In this document: piece by piece, positions 20,358 to 29,178 of the stretch | Numbering within the stretch: the first letter of the stretch is position 1 | Layout: each line of letters begins with the position of its first letter | DNA from: Vibrio chagasii | GTDB taxonomy: Bacteria; Pseudomonadota; Gammaproteobacteria; Enterobacterales; Vibrionaceae | Length of the DNA: 64,000 bases | Direction of reading: 5' to 3' | Assembly (NCBI RefSeq): GCF_002954585.1 | Contig: NZ_MSCI01000001.1 | Coordinates: 1,302,001 to 1,366,000 of the forward strand | Position numbers and translations under genes: made by a program | The notes under the pieces: model-generated | The model's input: the letters and a program-made list of their open reading frames with translations, nothing else | Told to the model about the DNA's origin: nothing | The model's database searches: none

Positions 20358-23213
20358 ATGGAGACAAACACATCCCATGAGCGAGTAATCGACGCCAAGG
20401 CTTATCAGCAGCTTGAGGCGATACTGGCCCAAAAAATAGAAACGGAACGCATTGTCACGCAAGAGGCAAAGCGATTGGCTTACGGCACCGACGCGAGTTT
20501 TTATCGCTTGGTGCCGAAAATGGTTCTAAAGCTTAAAAACCTAGACGAAGTAATATTCACCATCCAAAGCTGTCGTGAACTAGGCATTCATTTTACCTTT
20601 CGCGCTGCAGGCACCAGCCTTTCAGGGCAAGCGGTTTCAGATTCCGTACTTATCACTCTGACCGACGATTGGCGTGGCCATGAGATCGTCGATAATGGCA
20701 ATCAAATCATTCTTCAGCCCGGTGTGATTGGCGCCGATGCCAACAAATACCTTGCCCCATTTCAACGTAAAATTGGCCCAGATCCAGCTTCCATCAACAC
20801 CTGTAAGATTGGTGGTATCGCCGCAAACAACGCCAGCGGCATGTGCTGCGGTACCGCGCAGAACTCCTATCACACGGTCGAAAGCATGAAAGTCGTGTTG
20901 AGCGATGGCACCCTACTCGATACAGCAGACAGTGCTAGCGTTGAATCATTCAAGCAGTCACACAAAAACCTGTTTGATGGTATTGCTGAATTGCATCGTC
21001 AAACCAGCTCAAATCAAGAACTGGCCGACAGAATCCGTCACAAATACCGTCTTAAAAACACCACAGGCTATGCGCTCAATGCATTGATTGATTATCACGA
21101 TCCAATCGAAATTATTAAACACCTGATGATTGGTTCTGAAGGCACCCTCGGCTTCATCGCCGAGATCACTTACAACACAGTGATTGAGCACCCAAATAAA
21201 GCCTCTGCACTGCTTGTGTTTGCGGACATCGAGCAAGCTAGTAAAGCAGTCACTACATTATCCAAAACTCCGGTTGCAGCCGTTGAGTTAATGGACGGTA
21301 GAGCACTGCGTTCTGTCGCGGATAAACCGGGTATGCCTGCGTTCATGCCAAACTTGGATTTAGAAGCAGCGGCTATCTTGGTGGAATCACACGCCAGCTC
21401 CCAGCAGGACTTAGATTTACAATGTAAATCAATTTTAGATGCATTGGCTGATTACACGATTATTGAATCTGTTCCTTTCACGTCCGATCCGAAGATTGTC
21501 GCTACCCTGTGGGGCATCCGAAAAGGCATGTTCCCAGCCGTTGGTGCAGTGCGTGAAGTCGGTACGACCGTCATCATTGAAGATGTTGCTTTCCCAGTTG
21601 AAAACCTAGCGAATGGTATTCGAGAGCTGCAAGAGCTGTTCGATAAATACGACTACAGCGAAGCAATCATTTTCGGTCACGCCCTAGAAGGCAACCTACA
21701 CTTTGTGTTTACCCAAGGCTTTGATAGCCAAGAAGAGATCGACCGGTACGGTGGTTTCATGGATGACGTTGCCGAGCTTGTCGCCGTGAAATATCAAGGC
21801 TCTCTGAAAGCGGAACACGGCACTGGCCGCAACATGGCACCTTACGTAGAGTTGGAATGGGGCAAAGATGGCTATGCCCTGATGCAACAGATCAAAGCGC
21901 TGTTCGATCCAGAAAGGCTGCTCAATCCTGGCGTCATCATCAACGACAATCCAAACTCCCACATCACAGACTTAAAGCCAATGCCTGCAGCCGATGATCT
22001 TGTCGACCGCTGTATTGAGTGTGGATTCTGTGAGCCTGTTTGTCCGTCTCGCACACTGACCTTGTCACCACGACAGCGTATTGTGTTGTACCGTGAACTG
22101 CAACGCCGCCGAGCTGCAGGTGAAGAGATAGAAGCCAGCGAACTAGAAAAGACCTTTGAATACCAAGGCATTGATACCTGCGCGGCAACAGGCCTGTGTG
22201 CAGAGCGTTGTCCAGTAGGCATTAATACGGGTGACTTGGTGAAGAAGCTTCGTGTTGCCAAGTATGAGAAGTTCACACCAATTGCTAAGTGGACAGCCGA
22301 TCATTTCTCGACCACCACGAAGCTGACCAAAGCCGGCCTCAAAACCAATCAAGTAGCGAGTAAAGTTCTGGGCGCAAACACAGTCGGCAAGCTTACCAAT
22401 GGCCTGCGCTCAGTGACCAAAGGCGCGACACCGGTTTGGATGCCAGAGATGCCACAGTCCAACAGTCACTCGCTCACAGCTTCACCAATGACAGGCGCAA
22501 CATCGAATAACACTAAAAAAGTGGTTTACCTCCCGTCGTGTGCTAGCCGAACCATGGGGCAACAGAGCGATGCGGGCGACCAACGTCCTCTTACTGAAGT
22601 AACCATGTCTCTGCTCAACAAAGCTGGTTTTGAAGTCATCCTGCCTAAGAAATTAGACGACCAGTGTTGTGGTATGCCTTACGACAGTAAAGGGATGAAC
22701 GATCTAGCTCAATCGAAAGCACAACAGCTCGAAGAAGTGTTGTGGCAAGCGAGTCGCCAGGGTGAATACCCAGTATTGATGGACACCAGCCCATGTGCCA
22801 AACGCAGTATTGAGCAGTTCACTAAGCCATTAGAAGTGCTAGAACCGACAGGGTTTGTGAATCAATACTTGCTAGAGCACCTGACGCTTGAGCCACTTAA
22901 AGAGACCGTGATGCTTCATGTCACTTGTAGCTCTCGCCGAATGGGCTTAGAAGGGGCGATGTTAAACCTTGCTAAAGCCTGTACCGAAGAAGTGATTGTC
23001 CCAGAGCATATTCAATGTTGTGGCTGGGCGGGTGACAAAGGCTTCACTACGCCAGAGTTGAATGAAGCGGCAGTCCACCCACTTAAAGAGCAAGTACCGA
23101 GCAACTGTACTCGTGGTTTCAGTAACAGCCGAACCTGTGAGATCGGTTTATCACACCACAGTGGCATTCCATATCAGTCAATCTTGTATTTAGTGGATGA
23201 AGTAGCACAATAG
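20358..23213 (+). CDS. FAD- and Fe-S-dependent D-lactate dehydrogenase (Dld-II type)
   Basis: About 951 residues from ATG 20358, chosen because AAGGA lies a few bases ahead; an in-frame start at 20328 lacks one. Order: FAD-binding type 4 domain (RAAGTSLSGQAVSDSVL, GGIAANNASGMCCG), FAD-oxidase C-terminal domain (IIFGHALEGNLHF), a 4Fe-4S ferredoxin region (CIECGFCEPVCPS near residue 550 and CAATGLCAERCPVG), then two cysteine-rich CCG regions (DQCCGMPYDSKG, IQCCGWAGDKG). It oxidises D-lactate to pyruvate. Similar proteins pair with lldP in Shewanella and Vibrio, so with lldD both lactate isomers would be used. Confidence 0.93.
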   Translation: METNTSHERVIDAKAYQQLEAILAQKIETERIVTQEAKRLAYGTDASFYRLVPKMVLKLKNLDEVIFTIQSCRELGIHFTFRAAGTSLSGQAVSDSVLITLTDDWRGHEIVDNGNQIILQPGVIGADANKYLAPFQRKIGPDPASINTCKIGGIAANNASGMCCGTAQNSYHTVESMKVVLSDGTLLDTADSASVESFKQSHKNLFDGIAELHRQTSSNQELADRIRHKYRLKNTTGYALNALIDYHDPIEIIKHLMIGSEGTLGFIAEITYNTVIEHPNKASALLVFADIEQASKAVTTLSKTPVAAVELMDGRALRSVADKPGMPAFMPNLDLEAAAILVESHASSQQDLDLQCKSILDALADYTIIESVPFTSDPKIVATLWGIRKGMFPAVGAVREVGTTVIIEDVAFPVENLANGIRELQELFDKYDYSEAIIFGHALEGNLHFVFTQGFDSQEEIDRYGGFMDDVAELVAVKYQGSLKAEHGTGRNMAPYVELEWGKDGYALMQQIKALFDPERLLNPGVIINDNPNSHITDLKPMPAADDLVDRCIECGFCEPVCPSRTLTLSPRQRIVLYRELQRRRAAGEEIEASELEKTFEYQGIDTCAATGLCAERCPVGINTGDLVKKLRVAKYEKFTPIAKWTADHFSTTTKLTKAGLKTNQVASKVLGANTVGKLTNGLRSVTKGATPVWMPEMPQSNSHSLTASPMTGATSNNTKKVVYLPSCASRTMGQQSDAGDQRPLTEVTMSLLNKAGFEVILPKKLDDQCCGMPYDSKGMNDLAQSKAQQLEEVLWQASRQGEYPVLMDTSPCAKRSIEQFTKPLEVLEPTGFVNQYLLEHLTLEPLKETVMLHVTCSSRRMGLEGAMLNLAKACTEEVIVPEHIQCCGWAGDKGFTTPELNEAAVHPLKEQVPSNCTRGFSNSRTCEIGLSHHSGIPYQSILYLVDEVAQ

Positions 23214-23245
23214 CTAGACTTTAAAAGCGAGACACACTCTAGATT

Positions 23246-23273
23246 AAAAGGTTGCCTGATCAGCAACCTTTTG
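23246..23273 (+). terminator. terminator of the lactate module
   Basis: AAAGGTTGC pairs with GCAACCTTT around CTGATCA, followed by a short T-run (TTTTG). It lies just after the D-lactate dehydrogenase stop and may also serve the small minus-strand gene next to it. Confidence 0.85.
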
Positions 23274-23282
23274 TAGCTCTAG

Positions 23283-23432
23283 TCAAAGCTCCCTCATGAT
23301 GATTTGACAATATATGTCGTTTTCTGGGCAAAGGCTCAAAGAATTGTTCATTTCGTTGTTGAGTTCTTGAGCATAACTGGTAGCGACCAAAATGAGTTGT
23401 ATTAGTGCGGCCAAAATGGTTACCTTCTTCAT
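23283..23432 (-). CDS. small secreted protein of unknown function
   Basis: 49 residues from ATG 23432, which has GGGGA nine bases ahead. The first ~21 residues form a signal peptide (MKKVTILAALIQLILVATSYA, cut before QELNN). The mature part is only about 28 residues and holds two cysteines six apart (CPENDIYC) that could form a disulfide. I do not recognise a family. It converges on the lactate module terminator. Possible but unproven gene. Confidence 0.5.
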   Translation of the reverse strand: MKKVTILAALIQLILVATSYAQELNNEMNNSLSLCPENDIYCQIIMREL

Positions 23433-23702
23433 GACTATTTTTCCCCAATGTATACTGAAACAGGGAGCCTTCAAGTTTAATTATATTAAAGCTGGCTCAC
23501 TCCGAAAAACCATACTATTCAGAACTTTAAACATGAATGCCTATTTCTTAAAAAAGACGATGGAAGACTCAAAGCCGCATGAGCTTTCTCTGAATAATGA
23601 CTACCAGACCGAATCAAGCTAAGTTTAGCGATAAGCAATATTAAGGGTTTTCAATATGTTACAATGCACTTTGTTTAAACGAGACCATACCCATCGCTAT
23701 GG

Positions 23703-23948
23703 TTACGCACTAATCAGTTTCGCTAACTCTTGCGCAGAATAGTCCTCGGCCTCTTGACCTCTGCTGATCAAATCAATCACTTGGAGTTCACTCATATCAC
23801 CAAACTCTTTGGCCAAGTAATCACGAAACGCTTTTTCGTTCGGCCATTTTCCTCGCACGATATAGCCCTCTTCTTTGTCGAAATCTTCCGTCTCAAAAAA
23901 AGAAAAATCAGTCATACCAATGTTATGGCAATACAAAGCAAGATACAT
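23703..23948 (-). CDS. small hypothetical cytoplasmic protein
   Basis: 81 residues, acidic, no membrane segment or signal. The start has AAGGA six bases ahead, which supports a real gene. The sequence (GYIVRGKWPNEKAFRDYLAKEFGDMSEL) looks like a compact helical protein; no known domain is recognised. It stands alone between the small secreted gene and the ABC operon. Confidence 0.65.
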   Translation of the reverse strand: MYLALYCHNIGMTDFSFFETEDFDKEEGYIVRGKWPNEKAFRDYLAKEFGDMSELQVIDLISRGQEAEDYSAQELAKLISA

Positions 23949-24061
23949 GTTGAATCCTTTACACTTAACTAGGGTCTATTGAACTTTCGAGCAGTTCTAA
24001 AAGCAAGCCTAAGGTTACAACATAAAGAGCCAACCGAAAACTCAAGCCCCTTCCTGATTCG

Positions 24062-25798
24062 TTAGTCATCAAACATCATGTTGATAGCCGCACCCAGCAG
24101 GATAAGCCCAATAATTGGCCCCATTACGGCCAGTGGTGCACGTTCAATATATGGTAAGTTCTCTGCAATCATTAAACCCCATTCCGGAGTTGGTGGTTTT
24201 GCCCCAAGTCCGATGAAGCTAAGCGAGGTCAGGCTTAGAGTGATGACTGGCAACCTCAACAACGCGTGTCTTAACAACGGTGGTAAAACATAAGGAAGCA
24301 AGTAGAAGCGGAAGACTCTCAGCTTGCTAGTACCCCACAATGGCGCGAGGTGAGTATAAGGCTGAGCCTTGGCTTCTACGATTAAACTTGAACAGTGCGC
24401 CGCTAATGGCGCCCAAGATACCAGTACAATCGCGATTAATGCGCTATTCGGGTTCATACCTGTTAAGCCCGCAACCAACAGGCCTGCAATGATGTAAGGA
24501 ATACCCTTAGTGATCTCGATAAGGCCTTGGCTAAAGCGCGTATTGAAGCCCATGATAATGCCGGTCACCAAGCTCAAGAAGGTTGCCAAGATACCCGCTT
24601 GGAAGGTCGCGACCATACCAGAGCCGATTCTCGCTAACAGGTCTCGCCCAATGCCATCTGCACCCAAAGGCGCTTGCCAGCTCGGTGCTGCCAAACGTGC
24701 AAATGGGCTGGTGTATGGGTCTCGGAAGAAAGCCCAAATCACAATAGCAATTAGGAATGAGAAGATCGCAAAAGCAGTGACACGCTTAGTGCGGCTCTCA
24801 GTAAAGCGAAACGACGAGTGGCTGCTGATGAGCTTACCGCTTTTCAGACTATGACCCAGAATCAACTGCTGAACAAACAGGCTGATGCTGCTTACTGCAA
24901 TCGAAAACAGTAACAATACTAATAAGCCACCTTGCAGCATTGGTAGATCTTGCGCTTTAGCAGCACCAAGAATCATGCGCCCGATCCCCGGAATCGAAAA
25001 GATCAGCTCAACCGCGACCGCGCCGCCAGTTAAACCAATCACGATCATCGCGATTTGTGGGATCAGACTGCTCAGCGCCCTTTTCAGCGCAAAGCGAATA
25101 ATTTGATTGGAGTGAACGTTGGCACTGAGCCAAGTTATCACCCAAGGTTCGTTAAGAACTCGTTGTAAACTGTCTCTGAGTAGGCGACTAAATAGGCCGC
25201 TAGCGGGCAGTGCGAGCGCTAGACTCGGTAACCAAAGATCTTGCCAGCCTTGCCAACCATAAGGTGGTAGCCAACCTAACCAGATTGAGAACACCAGTAT
25301 TAATACCGAAGCCACCACGTACTCTGGCAACGATATTAATACGGTGCTTAAACTGCTGTAACTCTGCCCTAATTTGCCCTTCTTCCAACTGCTCAAGGTA
25401 GCAAGTAGGCCTGCACCACATAGTACGAAAGTCATCACTAGTGCGCTAGACATCAAAAACAGAGATGTAGCCGCTGTTTTTTGCAGGCCTAATGCAACTG
25501 AAGAACCATCTATCCATGATGTACCTAGGTCACCAGAAAAGGCACTGCCAACCCAGTCGATTAAGCGCTCACTTGCCGAACGGTCCAGCTGTAAGTCAGC
25601 TCTGACTGCGGCTAAAGCTTCAGGCGTAAGCAGGTGTTGTTGCCCCGCCCTCGCTCGCAGGATGGATTGACTTGGGTCGATGCCGGCAATGTCAGGCATC
25701 AAGCCAACAAGAATCACCACCACGATCAGTGAAGCGATTCTTGATAGCCAAGGCGTCAAAATAAATAAAGTTCGACGCAGAGTTTCAGCAGATAACAT
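24062..25798 (-). CDS. fused DppB-DppC type ABC permease (both halves in one chain)
   Basis: 578 residues instead of the usual two proteins of about 300 each. The N-terminal half (about 1-315) resembles DppB/NikB permeases, ending in SIPGIGRMILGAAKAQDLPMLQG. The C-terminal half (about 340-578) resembles DppC/NikC, with GADGIGRDLLARIGSGM and LTSLSFIGLGAKPPTPEWGLMIAE. Together there are about twelve membrane helices. It starts four bases after the binding-protein stop, so the two are translationally close. It forms the complete channel of a peptide/nickel-family importer. The substrate is unknown; a Zur-like box upstream of the operon hints at a metal or metallophore. Confidence 0.85.
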   Translation of the reverse strand: MLSAETLRRTLFILTPWLSRIASLIVVVILVGLMPDIAGIDPSQSILRARAGQQHLLTPEALAAVRADLQLDRSASERLIDWVGSAFSGDLGTSWIDGSSVALGLQKTAATSLFLMSSALVMTFVLCGAGLLATLSSWKKGKLGQSYSSLSTVLISLPEYVVASVLILVFSIWLGWLPPYGWQGWQDLWLPSLALALPASGLFSRLLRDSLQRVLNEPWVITWLSANVHSNQIIRFALKRALSSLIPQIAMIVIGLTGGAVAVELIFSIPGIGRMILGAAKAQDLPMLQGGLLVLLLFSIAVSSISLFVQQLILGHSLKSGKLISSHSSFRFTESRTKRVTAFAIFSFLIAIVIWAFFRDPYTSPFARLAAPSWQAPLGADGIGRDLLARIGSGMVATFQAGILATFLSLVTGIIMGFNTRFSQGLIEITKGIPYIIAGLLVAGLTGMNPNSALIAIVLVSWAPLAAHCSSLIVEAKAQPYTHLAPLWGTSKLRVFRFYLLPYVLPPLLRHALLRLPVITLSLTSLSFIGLGAKPPTPEWGLMIAENLPYIERAPLAVMGPIIGLILLGAAINMMFDD

Positions 25799-25802
25799 CT
25801 AT

Positions 25803-27314
25803 TTAGTTAACCTGTGTTGCCGAGTTAACTTGAGTCGTTTGATCAACCAAGCGACGCTCACTTGGGTCACGAACTACATTGCTTACACGTTCGCTTTCAC
25901 CTTGAATCACACGCTCATGAAGCAGCGGAATAGCTGCGAAGTCATTAAGTATTTTTTGCTCAGCCTCAATGATCGCTTGCTGACGCAGTGCACCTAGTGG
26001 TTGCAGGTCTGCGTGAGTCAATGCTTTGTCTACTTCTTGAGAGCAAAACTGACCAAGGTTGAATGAACCCTTACAGCCAAAGTCACTCATCATGTAAGCC
26101 ACTGGGTCACCAGAATCCAGAACGGTTGCACGAGAAAGGATGAACGCATCAAACTTACCAGACAATGCATCGTTTTCAATCTGAGCGTATTCACGGATAT
26201 CCAGCTCAACTTTAAAACCAGCCGCTTCAAGTTGCTGCTTAAGTAGTGCCGCTACTTCTGGAAGCTCAGCACGGTCAGTAAAGGTACCGATAACAATGCT
26301 CTCACCGTTAGCTTTTAGCGTTTTGTCTACCGCCTGACCTTCAGGTCGAATCGGCGCGGCCCAAGCAAGAGCGGGACCTAGAAGACCTTGTGCGATGTCC
26401 GCGTGATTTTCGTACACAGTCTTCACGATTTGCTCACGGTCTACAGCCGCTGCTGCAACTTTACGTAGGTTGATATCGCTAAATACACCCGACTTGTTGT
26501 TCAGGTAAAGCGTGTTAGTACGAGGCATTGCCACTTCATAAAGCAGGTTAGAGTCAATGGTCGCGATTTGTGAAACTGGCACCGCTTCAACGACGTCTGC
26601 AGTACCGGTTCTTAGAGCAGCAGCACGTGCAAAGCCATTTGGAACATACTCTGCAATCACAGATTCAATTCTCGCCTTTTCGCCCCAGTAGCCATCAAAT
26701 CGCTGTAGCTTGGCACTTGTTGTTCCGTTAATTTCAGTCAACTCAAACGGCCCCGTACCTGCGCCAGTTGGGATTACACGACCATCTTCTTGGTAAGCGC
26801 TTGCTGCAAGAATCGCGAGCTGAGGGCTTGATAGACGGCTTGGTAAAAGAGGGTCATCAAAGCTGGTTTTGATCTCAACGCGGTAGTTGTCCAACGCTTT
26901 CACTTCCAGATCTACACCATCAAGAATGCGAGGCTTAGGTGCCGCTTCAAGTGCCTTCTGAAGCGAGTTCACAACAGACTCTGCGCTTAATGTAGAGCCA
27001 TCATGAAATTTAACGTCCTGACGAATCGTGAATTGCCACGTCAGGGGATCTACCTGTTTCCAGTCCGTAGCCAGCATTGGCTCAGCTTCTGAAGTTGGGC
27101 TCAGGTTAACTAGCGTTTCAGCCGTGCTCCAACGCGATAACTTAAACGCATCATCAGAAAGTGGCGATAGGCCCGTTCTTGGTGGCTGCATCATCGCAAC
27201 ACGGATTTCAGATTTGACCGCAGCTTCGCTCGACTCTGGTTGAGAGTCAAAACAGCCTGTCAAAGGCAGCGCTAGCGCAAGTGCGCAAGCCAATTTGATT
27301 GAATTAAAACGCAT
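25803..27314 (-). CDS. ABC transporter substrate-binding lipoprotein, family 5 (peptide/nickel type)
   Basis: 503 residues. The N-terminus ends in the lipobox LTGC (about residue 21), so it is an inner-membrane- or outer-membrane-anchored lipoprotein rather than a free periplasmic protein. The fold is SBP_bac_5: EPMLATDWKQVDPLTWQFTIRQDVKFHDGS is the family signature, and GTGPFEL follows. The C-terminus carries a short TQVN repeat. It captures the substrate for the fused permease. Relatives bind peptides, nickel complexes or metallophores; the exact ligand cannot be read from sequence. Confidence 0.88.
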   Translation of the reverse strand: MRFNSIKLACALALALPLTGCFDSQPESSEAAVKSEIRVAMMQPPRTGLSPLSDDAFKLSRWSTAETLVNLSPTSEAEPMLATDWKQVDPLTWQFTIRQDVKFHDGSTLSAESVVNSLQKALEAAPKPRILDGVDLEVKALDNYRVEIKTSFDDPLLPSRLSSPQLAILAASAYQEDGRVIPTGAGTGPFELTEINGTTSAKLQRFDGYWGEKARIESVIAEYVPNGFARAAALRTGTADVVEAVPVSQIATIDSNLLYEVAMPRTNTLYLNNKSGVFSDINLRKVAAAAVDREQIVKTVYENHADIAQGLLGPALAWAAPIRPEGQAVDKTLKANGESIVIGTFTDRAELPEVAALLKQQLEAAGFKVELDIREYAQIENDALSGKFDAFILSRATVLDSGDPVAYMMSDFGCKGSFNLGQFCSQEVDKALTHADLQPLGALRQQAIIEAEQKILNDFAAIPLLHERVIQGESERVSNVVRDPSERRLVDQTTQVNSATQVN

Positions 27315-27361
27315 AGTTGTTTGTCTCTATAGCTGTATTTTATTAATTAGTAAGGTTGTGT

Positions 27362-28213
27362 TTAACAAGTAGATTTCGACAGAGGCTGAGATTCGATCAG
27401 CATCTGAGTCGCTGGATGATCAGGTTCACTCATCACTTGAGGTGTCGGTCCATGCTCAACCATTTGGCCATGGTCGAGGACCAGAATTTCTTCGCAAAGC
27501 GCCTGTGCTGCGCCTAGGTCGTGTGTTACCAAAATAAGGCGCATATCGCGCTTCTTTTTCAATGAATTCAATAAGTCGAGTAGCCTCTGGCGATTCACCG
27601 GATCTAAGCTACTGGTTGGCTCATCGGCAACTAATACTGCGGGTCTAACGACAAGCGCACGAGCAATAGCCACACGTTGAGCTTGGCCCGTAGAGAGGTG
27701 ATTTGGCTTGAGCGATAACAAAGACGCAGGTAAGCCAACGTCCGATAGCGTCTCTTCAATGATGCTTTCATGATTGCCAGAAACATCTAGGTTGCTCAGC
27801 GGTTCAGCTAAGATCTGTCGAACGGTGTAGTAAGGGTTGAGGCTAGTGTGTGGCTCTTGTGGCACCAATTGGATAAGGCGACATACCGTCGCTTGCACTT
27901 TGCTATTTCGAATCGGCAATGAATGCCCAAACAGGCTGATACCACCAACGGTCGGCGATTTCAGCCCAAACAGCAGTTCAATCAGCGTAGATTTACCCGC
28001 ACCAGAACGCCCAACAATAGCTAGGCTTTTGTCTTCAACATTAAGGTCGACATTTTGTAGCGCTTTGAACACCTGACCACCTAACCAACGAGGAATGGAG
28101 TAATAGTGCACTCCGACGTTCTCGAACTTAATCTCAATCGGTGTTTGTGTTTCTGAATCAATCACAGGCATTGATGGCGAGACTTCTGAATTTAGTGAAT
28201 AGGTCGAGCTCAT
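27362..28213 (-). CDS. ABC transporter ATP-binding protein, DppF/NikE type
   Basis: 283 residues from ATG 28213, which overlaps the stop of the partner ATPase gene in an ATGA, so this start is preferred over 28237. It has Walker A GRSGAGKST, signature LSTGQAQRVAIARAL, Walker B VLVADEPTSSLDP and the switch His (VTHDLGA). The signature has T rather than the usual G, as seen in some NikE proteins. It powers the fused permease with the DppD-type ATPase. 47 bases separate it from the binding-protein gene, which follows in the operon. Confidence 0.9.
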   Translation of the reverse strand: MSSTYSLNSEVSPSMPVIDSETQTPIEIKFENVGVHYYSIPRWLGGQVFKALQNVDLNVEDKSLAIVGRSGAGKSTLIELLFGLKSPTVGGISLFGHSLPIRNSKVQATVCRLIQLVPQEPHTSLNPYYTVRQILAEPLSNLDVSGNHESIIEETLSDVGLPASLLSLKPNHLSTGQAQRVAIARALVVRPAVLVADEPTSSLDPVNRQRLLDLLNSLKKKRDMRLILVTHDLGAAQALCEEILVLDHGQMVEHGPTPQVMSEPDHPATQMLIESQPLSKSTC

Positions 28214-28980
28214 TCGATGAGGTCTCTCAATGAACAACAGAACGCATGAGAACTCGATTCAAGCGCATTTTTTGGTGATCCATAAGCCACCACACCGCCA
28301 TCATCTATCACCAATAACTTGTCACACGCTAACGCGCTGTGTAGATCATGAGTAATAAGCAAGCCGCCAATCTGGCGCTGCTTTACATTGTCTCGAATCA
28401 GCTTGAGTATCTCTTGCTCTGTCACCGGATCTAACGCACTGGTGGGTTCATCGGCAATGATGATATCGGCGTTACTCAACAAGCCAATCGCAATACACAC
28501 TCGTTGACGTTGTCCTCCAGAGATTTGACTTGGGTATAACGGCAAAATAGTTTCTGGGTTTGGGAAGCCCAACTGAGTCAACAGTTCGGTGATCTTGGTT
28601 TTGTCTTTTGACTTAGGCTTAGTACGAGTTCCCGTTAGTGCCAACGTAAGCTGACCTTCAATAGAAACAAGCGGATTGAGCGCTTGGAGGGCATCTTGGA
28701 AGATCACCGCTGGTCTCTGTGCTGCAGTTCTTTGCAACATCGGCAAATCACACACACTCTCACCAGCAAAAGTAATATCACCAGCCGCCCCAACAGTCTC
28801 GGGCATGAACCCCGCAATCGCACGTGAAAGCATCGACTTGCCGATTCCTGAAGGTCCCATGATCGCTAACAATTCACCTCGATATACATCGAAGCAGATA
28901 TCTTGGAAAAGGGTTCTCGAAGAAGTTTTGATTGTTAACTGGTCAACAGACAAAAGTGGGGCGTTCACGCAAATACTCAT
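28210..28980 (-). CDS. ABC transporter ATP-binding protein, DppD/NikD type
   Basis: 256 residues from ATG 28980; an in-frame ATG at 29013 is also possible, but it would place the Zur-like box inside the coding region. Walker A GPSGIGKS, signature ISGGQRQRVCIAIGLL, Walker B IIIADEPTSALDP and THDLHSAL are all present. It is the first gene of the four-gene operon. Neither candidate start has a strong Shine-Dalgarno; the transcript may have a very short leader. Confidence 0.88.
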   Translation of the reverse strand: MSICVNAPLLSVDQLTIKTSSRTLFQDICFDVYRGELLAIMGPSGIGKSMLSRAIAGFMPETVGAAGDITFAGESVCDLPMLQRTAAQRPAVIFQDALQALNPLVSIEGQLTLALTGTRTKPKSKDKTKITELLTQLGFPNPETILPLYPSQISGGQRQRVCIAIGLLSNADIIIADEPTSALDPVTEQEILKLIRDNVKQRQIGGLLITHDLHSALACDKLLVIDDGGVVAYGSPKNALESSSHAFCCSLRDLIE

Positions 28981-28987
28981 AGATAAG

Positions 28988-29004
28988 ATGTTATAACATA
29001 ACAA
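28988..29004 (-). promoter_or_regulatory. Zur-like box upstream of the ABC operon
   Basis: On the minus strand TTGTTATGTTATAACAT, a 17-mer identical to 55290-55306. The published gammaproteobacterial Zur consensus (recalled) has core TGTTATANTATAACA, and this differs at one position. It sits a few bases before the preferred start codon and overlaps the likely -10 region, a repressor position. Confidence 0.6.
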
Positions 29005-29100
29005 CCTTATCATTTAGCTGAGGGGATGGAAAGAGAACATTGAACTGTATCGCAGTTTTTTTGCTGTTTGATTGACCGATTTTAACGATTTATCGGGTAC

Positions 29101-29147
29101 AAAAAAGCGCCGTCTAAATTTACTGTATAAAGATAGACAAGCGCTTT
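29101..29147 (-). terminator. terminator of the MATE gene
   Basis: AAAGCGC...GCGCTTT outer arms with inner GTCTA/TAGAC arms, followed by TTTTTT on the minus strand. It lies about 30 bases past the MATE stop. Confidence 0.75.
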
Positions 29148-29178
29148 CATAAAGTTTTAAAAGTGGCTTTAGATAGAG

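Noticed and set aside
23533..23622. 29-codon plus-strand frame between the two small minus-strand genes
   Set aside because: No ribosome-binding site or recognisable product.
25803..25850. Repeated TQVN at the end of the family 5 binding protein as a repeat element
   Set aside because: Only two short copies; likely local slippage without wider meaning.
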